From positions 1 through 33,446 of the forward strand of contig DATFOC010000054.1 in NCBI GenBank assembly GCA_035265935.1: a stretch of 33,446 nt of DNA, read 5' to 3'. Both the position numbers and the translations under genes were made by a program. Below, piece by piece: positions 14,480 through 21,065 of the stretch. The stretch comes from JACDAN01 sp035265935. GTDB lineage: Bacteria > Actinomycetota > Thermoleophilia > Gaiellales > Gaiellaceae. Below the pieces are notes generated by a model. The model had not been told where the DNA came from, did no database searches, and worked only from the letters and a program-made list of their open reading frames with translations. How positions within the stretch are numbered: position 1 is the first letter of the stretch; each line of letters opens with the position of its first letter.

Positions 14480-15202
14480 GTGCTGATCGCCGGCAACTGG
14501 AAGATGTTCAAGACTCCGTCGGAGACGGCGGAGTTCTGCGCCGCGCTGCGTGACAGGGAGGGCGAGCTCGAGGAAACGGACGTCGTCGTCTGCCCGCCGT
14601 ACACGTCGCTCCACCACGCCGTCTCGGTCCTGGCCGGAACCTCAGTAGCAGTGTTCGCGCAGAGCGTCCACTGGGCCGCTGAGGGGCCGTACACCGGCGA
14701 GGTCTCGCCGGTGATGCTCAGTGAGCTCGGCGTGACCGGCGCGATCGTGGCGCACTCGGAACGGCGCCAGCTCTTCGCCGAGACCGACGAGACCGCCGCG
14801 CTCCGGGTGGAGGGCGCTCTCGACGGCGGTCTGAGCGTGATCGCGTGCGTCGGCGAGACCGAGGCAGAGCGCGAGGCGGGGGAGACCGATGCCGTCCTCC
14901 GCCGTCAGGTCGAGACCCTTCGCGTCGTCGTCCACGAGGATCACCTCGACCGTCTTGCTCTCGCCTACGAGCCCGTCTGGGCGATCGGCACCGGGCGCAC
15001 GGCGACACCCGACCAGGCCGAGGAGGCCCATGAGCTGATCAAGGGCATCCTCGACGTTCCGGTGCTGTACGGCGGCTCGGTCAAGCCGGACAACGCCGAG
15101 GAGCTCTTGCGCCAAACCAACGTCGACGGCGCGCTCGTCGGGGGCGCCTCGCTCGAGCTCGATTCGTTCATCTCGATTTGCCGGTCCGGCGCGACCTCGT
15201 AG
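14480..15202 (+). CDS. tpiA: Triosephosphate isomerase
   Basis: Interconverts dihydroxyacetone phosphate and glyceraldehyde 3-phosphate. 240 residues, slightly short at the N-terminus because it begins almost at the first strand (MLIAGNWKM). Catalytic residues: Lys8 in GNWKM, His92 in VAHSERR and Glu164 in AYEPVWAIGTG. The phosphate-binding YGGSVKPDN and DGALVGGASL are present. The GTG at 14480 is the only start that keeps the first strand without running into pgk. It is the third gene of the operon; its 3' end overlaps the start of gpmI by 25 nt. Confidence 0.96.
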   Translation: MLIAGNWKMFKTPSETAEFCAALRDREGELEETDVVVCPPYTSLHHAVSVLAGTSVAVFAQSVHWAAEGPYTGEVSPVMLSELGVTGAIVAHSERRQLFAETDETAALRVEGALDGGLSVIACVGETEAEREAGETDAVLRRQVETLRVVVHEDHLDRLALAYEPVWAIGTGRTATPDQAEEAHELIKGILDVPVLYGGSVKPDNAEELLRQTNVDGALVGGASLELDSFISICRSGATS

Positions 15203-16647
15203 CGCTCGTGATCCTCGACGGGTGGGGCTGCGCGCCGCCCGGGCCCGGCAACGCCGTGGAGCTGGCCGAGACGCCGGTCTTCGACCGGCTCTGGGCCGAG
15301 CTCCCGCGCTCTCATTTGAAGGCCTCGGGCGAGGCGGTTGGACTCCCGCCGGGTCAAATGGGCAACTCGGAGGTGGGCCACTTGACGATCGGGTCCGGCC
15401 GCGTGCTCTTTCAGGACCTGATGCGGATCAACCTGGCGATCGAGAACGGCGAGCTGTTCGAGAACCCGGCACTCGTTGAGGCCTTCCAGCGGGCCAAAGA
15501 GCGTGGGACGAACGTCCACCTCCTCGGGCTCGTCTCCTACGGCGGCGTCCACTCGCACATCGATCACCTCCGGGCGCTGCTCGGGCTGGCGGAGCGGCTC
15601 GGAATGGCTGACCGGACGTGGGTCCATGCGTTCACCGACGGCCGCGACGTCTCTCCGACCTCGGCGGTCGCTGACCTCGCCGAACTGCCTGCGGAGAAGA
15701 TCGCCACGGTCGCCGGCCGCTACTACGCCATGGATCGCGACAAGCGCTGGGAGCGCACCGAGCGCGCGCTTGCGGCATTGACGCGCGGCGAAGGCGTCCA
15801 GGGGTCGGATCCCGTCACGGAGGTGAGACGAAGCTACGACGAGGGCATTACGGACGAGTTCATCGAGCCGATCGTGCTCGCCGGCCGACCCCGCCTTGCC
15901 CGGGGAGATGCTGCGATGGTGTTCAACTTTCGTCCGGACCGCGCGAGGCAGTTGACGGAGAGGCTCCTGGTCTCGGGATGCGACGTAGTGACGATGACGC
16001 GGTACCGCGACGACTTCGACTGCCCGGTCGCGTTCGCCGAGCAGAAAGTCCCGAACACGCTCGCCGAGGTGCTCGCGGAGAACGGCCTGCGGCAGCTGCA
16101 TGTGGCGGAGACGGAGAAGTACGCGCACGTCACGTACTTCTTCAACGGCGGCCGTGAGAACGAGTGGCCGGGCGAGATGCGGGTTCTGATCCCGTCCCCT
16201 CGGGACGTCCCGAGCTACGACCACAAGCCAGGGATGTCGGCCCCGGAGGTCACGGATCGATTCGTCGATGCGCTGGGCGCCCACGACCCCGCTTTCGCGG
16301 TGCTGAACTTCGCCAATCCCGACATGGTCGGGCACACGGGCTCGATCCCAGCGGCAATCAAGGCGGTCGAGACCGTCGATGCCTGCCTCGGCAGAGTGGT
16401 CGAGGCCGTCGAGAGTCGCGGCGGCGCCTGCCTCGTCACGGCAGACCACGGCAACGCCGAGCAGATGCGCCAGCCCGACGGAAGCCCTCACACGGCGCAC
16501 ACGACGAACCTCGTGCCACTCGTGCTGACCGGCACAAATGCCTCACTTTCAGACGGAGAGCTGTCAGACTTGGCTCCTGCGGCCCTCGGGCTCCTCGGGC
16601 TCGATAAGCCTTTACAGATGACCGGCAAAAACTTGATATCGGGTTAG
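15178..16647 (+). CDS. gpmI: 2,3-bisphosphoglycerate-independent phosphoglycerate mutase
   Basis: Interconverts 3- and 2-phosphoglycerate using two Mn ions and a phosphoserine intermediate. 489 residues, slightly below the usual 510. Seen: VILDGWG with metal Asp14, the catalytic Ser64 in GQMGNSEVGH, VHAFTDGRDVSP, YYAMDRDKRWERT, EKYAHVTYFFNGG, NFANPDMVGHTG and VTADHGNAEQM. The TTG start at 15178 lies inside tpiA in another frame; the next in-frame candidate (GTG, about residue 11) would cut into the first strand. Overlap and strand place it as the last gene of gap-pgk-tpiA-gpmI. Enolase is not in the window. Confidence 0.95.
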   Translation: MPVRRDLVALVILDGWGCAPPGPGNAVELAETPVFDRLWAELPRSHLKASGEAVGLPPGQMGNSEVGHLTIGSGRVLFQDLMRINLAIENGELFENPALVEAFQRAKERGTNVHLLGLVSYGGVHSHIDHLRALLGLAERLGMADRTWVHAFTDGRDVSPTSAVADLAELPAEKIATVAGRYYAMDRDKRWERTERALAALTRGEGVQGSDPVTEVRRSYDEGITDEFIEPIVLAGRPRLARGDAAMVFNFRPDRARQLTERLLVSGCDVVTMTRYRDDFDCPVAFAEQKVPNTLAEVLAENGLRQLHVAETEKYAHVTYFFNGGRENEWPGEMRVLIPSPRDVPSYDHKPGMSAPEVTDRFVDALGAHDPAFAVLNFANPDMVGHTGSIPAAIKAVETVDACLGRVVEAVESRGGACLVTADHGNAEQMRQPDGSPHTAHTTNLVPLVLTGTNASLSDGELSDLAPAALGLLGLDKPLQMTGKNLISG

Positions 16648-16659
16648 CGAGGGCCCGTC

Positions 16660-16665
16660 TATACT
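16660..16665 (+). promoter_or_regulatory. -10 box of the ECF sigma factor gene
   Basis: TATACT, 8 nt before the TTG start at 16674. A TTGATA at 16633-16638 is 21 nt upstream, too far for a normal -35. The mRNA would be leaderless or nearly so. Confidence 0.42.
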
Positions 16666-16673
16666 CCAGCGAC

Positions 16674-17276
16674 TTGGCGCTCCCCCAGCCAGATTTCGGT
16701 GTACTGAAGAAGGCCCAGCGCGGCGATGAACGGGCATTCAGCCTGATCGTCCGGGCCTACGAGACGCCTGTTTACAACTACGTGCTGCGTCTCGTCGGCG
16801 ATCGCGCGCTGGCCGAGGACCTTACGCAAGAGGTCTTCCTCCGCGTATACCAGGGCCTGCCGAAGTTCTCGCTCCGCTGCCGGTTCACGACCTGGCTCTT
16901 CCAGGTGACGAAGAACCGTGTGCTGGACGAGCTCCGCGCGGTCGAGAGACGCCCGCGCGCAGTCGTCTGCCTCGACGACATCCCGCCGCTCGAGGTACTG
17001 GACGCGCCGGTCGAGCGGGTCGAGGCCATGGATGCCGTGTGGCGCGCCGTCAACGACCTCACCGTCGACCTGAAGATGGCGCTGCTGCTCCGAGACGTGG
17101 TCGGTCTCTCGTACACGGAGATCGCCGATTCACTCGAGATCACCCTTGCGACCGTCAAGTGGCGGATCTACAAGGCGCGCGAGGAAGTCCAGCTTTCGCT
17201 CGCACGCGAGGGCATCACCTTCGGCGAGCCCGAGACGGCCTCGGTTCCCGACGCCGTCAAAGCCCCGCTCGTCTAG
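16674..17276 (+). CDS. ECF-type RNA polymerase sigma factor
   Basis: 200 residues. Region 2 spans about 22-92: AFSLIVRAYETPVYNYVLRL, the core-binding and -10 recognition part AEDLTQEVFLRVYQ, and FTTWLFQVTKNRVLDEL. Region 4 spans about 125-178: LKMALLLRDVVGLSYTEIAD and a helix-turn-helix ending TVKWRIYKAREEVQ. There is no region 1 or 3, as in ECF (group 4) sigma factors. No anti-sigma gene is adjacent; the facing minus-strand operon encodes a Ser/Thr kinase, so kinase control is possible but only inferred. The TTG start is supported by the upstream TATACT box and the position of region 2. Its stop shares the palindrome CTAG with the stop of the convergent kinase. Confidence 0.9.
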   Translation: MALPQPDFGVLKKAQRGDERAFSLIVRAYETPVYNYVLRLVGDRALAEDLTQEVFLRVYQGLPKFSLRCRFTTWLFQVTKNRVLDELRAVERRPRAVVCLDDIPPLEVLDAPVERVEAMDAVWRAVNDLTVDLKMALLLRDVVGLSYTEIADSLEITLATVKWRIYKAREEVQLSLAREGITFGEPETASVPDAVKAPLV

Positions 17277-18355
17277 CCCGCCCGCGCCCTCAGCCAGTTC
17301 GCGAGGACCCTCGCCGACTCGGTCGGCGTGTCGCCGCGCGGGACGGCCTCGGTGGGGACGGGCTGGGCGGGCGGCGGCGAATCGTCATCTCCCCGCGTGA
17401 GCCCGAAGGCGAGCCCCGCGGCGAGCGCCGCCACGCCGAGTACGGCTGCGCCTGCCAGCTGCGTCCGCGAGATGTGAACTTCGCGGCGCGGACGGGAGAT
17501 CACCTGTGTCGCCGCAGTCGCCTCGGCCGCGGGCAGCGGCTCCGTCGACGGCTCGGGCGACGCCTGAGCGAGCTCGTGGGCCAGCGCAGCGGCCGAAGCG
17601 GGCCGGTCCGCGGGATCCGGCGCCAGGCACCGGCGCACGGCGTCCTGCAGCTCCTCTGAGATTCCGTCGATCGGCGGCGGCGGTCCCTCGCGTTGCTTGA
17701 CCGGGAGCTCGGCGAGCGAGTCGAACTCGTACGGCGGCCGGCCGGAGAGGAGCTCGTACGTCACCGCTCCGAGCGAGTAGAGATCGGCGGCGGCAGTGAC
17801 CCGCTCGCCGAGCGCCTGCTCGGGAGCCAGGTACGCGGCGGTCCCGAGGATCGTCCCCGCGAGTGTGAGCTGCGTCCCGTCCACGGGCCGTGCGATCCCG
17901 AAGTCGACGATCTTGAGCGTGTCGTCGTCACGGACGAGCAGGTTCTGCGGCTTGATGTCCCGGTGGACGAGGCCCGCTGCATGCGCGTGCTCGAGGCCCG
18001 CGCACGCCTGGAGGATCAGATCCACGGTCCGGTCCGGATCGAGCTGCCCGTTCTCCGCAAGGAGGTCGGCGAGCGTCTGTCCCTCGACGCACTCCATCAC
18101 GATGTACGGGATCCCTCCCTCCTCGCCGACGTCGAAGACGCCGACGATGTTCGGGTGCGAAAGGCCGGCGGCGGTCCGCGCCTCGCGCATGAACCGCTCA
18201 CGAAAGACCTCGTCCCCGCTGAGCGCCTCCGAGAGGCGCTTGATCGCGACGTCGCGACCGAGTGTCTCGTCGCGCGCAAGGTGCACCGTCGCCATCCCGC
18301 CGTGACCGAGTGAGCGCCCGAGCCGGTAGCGACCTCCGACCGTTTCCAAGTTCAC
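17273..18355 (-). CDS. Membrane Ser/Thr protein kinase (PknB/Hanks type)
   Basis: 360 residues. The kinase domain spans about 10-270: glycine loop GHGGMATV, ATP Lys39 in VAIK, catalytic loop HRDIKPQN (Asp134), DFG at 151-153, and APEQ. One transmembrane helix lies at about 299-319 and is followed by only some 40 outside residues rich in Pro and Asp, with no PASTA or other sensor domain. The GTG start overlaps the stop of the upstream lipoprotein gene as GTGA, so the two are translationally coupled; the lipoprotein could be the sensory partner. The convergent neighbour is an ECF sigma factor, a possible target. Substrates are unknown. Confidence 0.93.
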   Translation of the reverse strand: MNLETVGGRYRLGRSLGHGGMATVHLARDETLGRDVAIKRLSEALSGDEVFRERFMREARTAAGLSHPNIVGVFDVGEEGGIPYIVMECVEGQTLADLLAENGQLDPDRTVDLILQACAGLEHAHAAGLVHRDIKPQNLLVRDDDTLKIVDFGIARPVDGTQLTLAGTILGTAAYLAPEQALGERVTAAADLYSLGAVTYELLSGRPPYEFDSLAELPVKQREGPPPPIDGISEELQDAVRRCLAPDPADRPASAAALAHELAQASPEPSTEPLPAAEATAATQVISRPRREVHISRTQLAGAAVLGVAALAAGLAFGLTRGDDDSPPPAQPVPTEAVPRGDTPTESARVLANWLRARAG

Positions 18356-18897
18356 TGCCCGTCCTCCGTCGTCGTCACGGTGGGCGTTTCCTCCGTCGTC
18401 GTCTCCTCCGTGGTGGTCTCTTCGGGGATCGTGGTCGTGTCTGTCGGCAGCGACTCCGTCGTCGTCTCGCCTCTGTCGTCCTTGTCCTCTTTTTTCTTCT
18501 TCCGCTTCTGCTTCCTACCGTCGGCGTTGTTGCCCTCGTCGTCCTCACCGGTGTCCGGAGGGGGCGGAGGAATCTTGTCGATGCATTTCGGCACTCCCAG
18601 CTGGAGCTCGTTCGCCGCGCCGGACAGCTCCTCGAGGTAGGCCTCGGGCACCTTGCCCTCGTTGATCGCAGCGGTCAGGCGTTCCCTGAGCAGCGCCGCG
18701 GACTCGGCTGCGCCGCAGGAGTCGCCGCTGTCGAGGCGATCCGCCACCTCGTCGCTCAGGTCTGCGAGCTCCTTCGCGATCGCGCGCTCGATCCGAGGCC
18801 CCTCGACCTCGGGCTCCGCTTGCTCCTCCTGACCCCCGCAGCCGGCGAGAGCGAGGGCAGCACTACACGCCGTGAGACAAACGCTCAGCGAGCGAAT
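18352..18897 (-). CDS. Lipoprotein with charged and Thr/Glu-rich tail
   Basis: About 181 residues. A lipoprotein signal ends in ALALAGC (lipobox LAGC). The middle is helical, with two cysteines (GDSCGAAE, GVPKCIDK). Then come a Pro run, a strongly basic KQKRKKKKEDK patch and a long TTTEETTTEE-type tail suited to crossing the cell wall. The start is unusual. No ATG, GTG or TTG lies close to the signal sequence in this frame; the ATT at 18897-18895 gives an ideal 20-residue signal (IRSLSVCLTACSAALALAGC) and has AAAGGGGG 7 nt upstream. The nearest normal start (GTG, 25 codons earlier) would add a basic extension inside the upstream phosphoesterase gene. The family is unknown; operon position links it to the kinase downstream. 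Confidence 0.66.
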   Translation of the reverse strand: MRSLSVCLTACSAALALAGCGGQEEQAEPEVEGPRIERAIAKELADLSDEVADRLDSGDSCGAAESAALLRERLTAAINEGKVPEAYLEELSGAANELQLGVPKCIDKIPPPPPDTGEDDEGNNADGRKQKRKKKKEDKDDRGETTTESLPTDTTTIPEETTTEETTTEETPTVTTTEDGQ

Positions 18898-19597
18898 CCG
18901 GCAACCCCCTTTCCCTGATCTCCGCCTGCGTTCGCGCCACAGGGTAGGCGATGCGCCTGAAGCGAGCCTCACCCGACACGAGGTCGAGACGAAGCCACGC
19001 CGCGCGCGGATCGCCATCCCTCGGTTGGCCCACCGAGCCCGGGTTCAGCAGCCACCGGCCGGCGCCGAGGGCTGCCGAGAAGTCGGCCGGCGCCACGCCG
19101 CCCTCGATCGTCTCGCCGGCGAGGACGGCTGCGGTCGCGACATGGCTGTGGCCGACGAGCACTACCGGCGCCGCGGTGCGTGTGAACGAGTCCTCAACTG
19201 CGACCTCGTCGAGCACGTAGTCCCAGACGGGATCGCGCGGGCTGCCGTGGTAGAGCTCGAAGCCGTCGACCGTCGCCGTCGGCTCGAGCGGCGAGAGGAA
19301 CTCTCGTGACTCCGGCGAGAGCTCGCTGCTCGTCCAGACCGACGCCGCCCCCGCCTCGGGATTGAAGTCCTCGAGCCCCACGTCGGCCGAGCCCAGCGCC
19401 ACGAGATCGTGGTTCCCGACGAGCGTCCGCGTACACCTCGTCCTGACGAGTTCGCAGCACTCGTTCGGCTTCGGGCCGTAGCCCACGGTGTCGCCCAGGC
19501 ACCAGATCTCGTCCGGTGGATCGCGGTCGATCTCCTCCAGCACCGCCTCGAGCGCGTAAAGGTTCGCGTGGATGTCCGAGATGACGGCGAGCCGCAC
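18863..19597 (-). CDS. Calcineurin-like metallophosphoesterase
   Basis: 244 residues with all dimetal phosphoesterase motifs: SDIHANL (Asp8, His10), CLGDTVGYGP, VGNHDLVAL and LVGHSHVAT, followed by LLNPGSVGQPRDGDPRAAW. The YfcE/MJ0936-like and symmetrical Ap4A hydrolase-like groups share this layout, so the substrate (phosphodiester or nucleotide) is uncertain. It is cytoplasmic, with no signal sequence. The GTG at 19597 is certain because the first strand starts at residue 2. The gene overlaps the start of the lipoprotein gene (frame +1) and heads the operon phosphoesterase-lipoprotein-kinase. Its 5' end overlaps the divergent protease gene if that starts at 19572. Confidence 0.88.
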   Translation of the reverse strand: MRLAVISDIHANLYALEAVLEEIDRDPPDEIWCLGDTVGYGPKPNECCELVRTRCTRTLVGNHDLVALGSADVGLEDFNPEAGAASVWTSSELSPESREFLSPLEPTATVDGFELYHGSPRDPVWDYVLDEVAVEDSFTRTAAPVVLVGHSHVATAAVLAGETIEGGVAPADFSAALGAGRWLLNPGSVGQPRDGDPRAAWLRLDLVSGEARFRRIAYPVARTQAEIRERGLPDSLAERLSHGV

Positions 19598-20789
19598 GCG
19601 GGGATTGTGGGTGATCGGTGCTGCGGTTGTCTGGCTCGGCGCCGCCGCCCTGCTTTGGCGGACGGTGGTGCCCGACCTGTCGCTTCCGGACGTGGATCCG
19701 TCGACAGTGTTCTCGGCCGAGTACCTCGGGCGGAGCGACCGCTACGCCCGCTTCAACCGCGTGAACTGGGTGCTCGCGACGCTCGTCCAGCTCGCCGTGC
19801 TCGTGGTGTGCGTCCGGCTTGCGCCGCGGTTCCGCGTGCGAGGGATCCCGGGCGGCGTCGTGCTCGGGCTGGGAACGCTTGTCGCGGTCTGGGTGGCCGG
19901 CCTGCCGTTCGTGCTCGCAGCGCACTGGTGGCGGCGCCGCTACGACGTGTCGGACGCCGACTACGCGACGATCCTGGTCGATCCCTGGCTCGAGCGGATC
20001 GGCGGCCTGGCCGTCGCGGGTGTCGCGATCGCGCTCCTCATGCTGCTCGCCCGGCGGCTCGGCGACCGCTGGTGGCTGGTCGGCGGGCCCGCGTTCGCCG
20101 CGGTCGGCGCGGCCTTCGTCCTCGCTCAGCCCTACCTGCTCTCTCCGCGGGTCGAGCCGCTGCGCGACCGCGCGCTCGCCGCCGAGATCCGCGGGCTCGC
20201 GCGAGCTCAGGGCGTGGGGGCGGTCGACGTCGAGGTGAAGGACGCGAGCCGGCGAACGCGGGCGCTGAATGCCGAGTTCTTCGGGATCGGTCCGACGAGG
20301 CGGATCGTGATCTGGGATACCGCGCTCGAGCGGCTGACGCGGCCGGAGCTCCGTGTGCTCGTTGCGCATGAGTTCGGCCACGTCGAGGCAGACCATGTCT
20401 GGAAGGGCATCGGGTGGCTGATCCTGTTCGCGATCCCGGGCGCCTACGTGATCGCGCGGGTCACACGGCGGCGAGGCGGGCTGGCGAATCCGCACGCGGT
20501 CCCCCTCGCGTTGCTGACGCTGACCGTGCTCCAGCTGGCGATCCTGCCGGCCACGAACGCGATCACGCGACGCTACGAACGCGAGGCCGATTGGCAGAGC
20601 CTGCAGGCGACGGAGGATCCGCGTGCCTTCGAGGGGCTGACAAAGCAGCTCGCGGAGGCGGCGCTCGCCGATCCCGACCCGCCGCGGTGGGCGCGGGTCG
20701 TCCTCGGGACGCACCCGACGCCGATGGAGCGGATCGAGCTGGCTAGGACTCTTCTTCTTCGCGAGGGGGGGCCTCGGGCAGGTTCCTGA
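19572..20789 (+). CDS. Membrane M48-family zinc metalloprotease (Ste24/HtpX-like)
   Basis: 405 residues. Membrane segments lie near 11-30, 63-83, 95-118, 144-160 and 168-188, then a soluble catalytic part with the zinc motif HEFGH (266-270) and a third ligand Glu in YEREADWQS, followed by two hydrophobic segments around it. This is the CAAX-prenyl-protease/Ste24 layout of peptidase family M48, an intramembrane protease for quality control or peptide processing. The start is uncertain: the ATG at 19572 keeps Arg residues before the first helix (positive inside) and has AAAGG 9 nt upstream, but it overlaps the divergent phosphoesterase start by 26 nt. TTG 19605 or GTG 19611 would avoid that. 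The 3' end overlaps the convergent DUF3467 gene by 47 nt. Confidence 0.85.
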   Translation: MSEMTASRTRGLWVIGAAVVWLGAAALLWRTVVPDLSLPDVDPSTVFSAEYLGRSDRYARFNRVNWVLATLVQLAVLVVCVRLAPRFRVRGIPGGVVLGLGTLVAVWVAGLPFVLAAHWWRRRYDVSDADYATILVDPWLERIGGLAVAGVAIALLMLLARRLGDRWWLVGGPAFAAVGAAFVLAQPYLLSPRVEPLRDRALAAEIRGLARAQGVGAVDVEVKDASRRTRALNAEFFGIGPTRRIVIWDTALERLTRPELRVLVAHEFGHVEADHVWKGIGWLILFAIPGAYVIARVTRRRGGLANPHAVPLALLTLTVLQLAILPATNAITRRYEREADWQSLQATEDPRAFEGLTKQLAEAALADPDPPRWARVVLGTHPTPMERIELARTLLLREGGPRAGS

Positions 20790-21048
20790 TCCCCTCGCGG
20801 CTCGACCACTTCGACCACGAGTCCTGCATCGCCTCGAGCAGCTCCTCGAGGAAGCGCGGCGACACGTTCACGCGCGCGACGACCACGCCTGGAATGTCTC
20901 CCTCCTCGACCTCGTGGTCGATGCGGGCGAAGGTCAGCGTGAACTCGTAGTCGGAGAAGCTGATGTTGGCGAAGTTCGCGTAGACCCCGGCCATGTTCTC
21001 GGGGTCGAGGTGGATGTTCAGCTGCCGCCCCGGGGAGCCCTCCTCCAT
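20743..21048 (-). CDS. DUF3467-family protein
   Basis: 101 residues. NMAGVYANFANISFSDYEF, then FARIDHE and ARVNVSPRFLEELLEAM, match the DUF3467 family as I know it: small proteins found in bacteria and archaea, with no established function. The C-terminus is acidic (PPREEEES). The ATG at 21048 lies 6 nt after a TAGTAT box, giving a leaderless mRNA. Its divergent neighbour argS starts 17 nt away. The last 47 nt overlap the end of the M48 protease gene. Confidence 0.85.
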   Translation of the reverse strand: MEEGSPGRQLNIHLDPENMAGVYANFANISFSDYEFTLTFARIDHEVEEGDIPGVVVARVNVSPRFLEELLEAMQDSWSKWSSREGIRNLPEAPPREEEES

Positions 21049-21053
21049 GTGGC

Positions 21054-21060
21054 GATACTA
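21054..21060. promoter_or_regulatory. Overlapping divergent -10 boxes for the DUF3467 gene and argS
   Basis: Only 17 nt separate the two start codons. TAGTAT on the minus strand (21060 to 21055) lies 6 nt before the ATG at 21048; GATACT on the plus strand (21054-21059) lies 6 nt before the GTG at 21066. The boxes overlap almost completely on opposite strands. With so little space, both transcripts must start at or very near the start codon. Confidence 0.52.
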
Positions 21061-21065
21061 CCGCC

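Noticed and set aside
12293..14617. Long open frame (774 codons) on the minus strand
   Set aside because: It is the antisense of gap and pgk. Its product is Arg/His/Val/Leu-rich with no domain, while the plus strand encodes complete glycolytic enzymes.
14965..16500. Long open frame (511 codons) on the minus strand
   Set aside because: Antisense of tpiA and gpmI, with the same low-complexity composition and no recognisable motif.
16633..16638. -35 box TTGATA for the sigma factor gene
   Set aside because: The spacing to TATACT is 21 nt, too long for a normal promoter; only the -10 box is kept.
19194..20714. Long minus-strand frame opposite the M48 protease gene
   Set aside because: Asp/Arg/Pro-rich shadow product. 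The plus strand has a full M48 protease with HEFGH.
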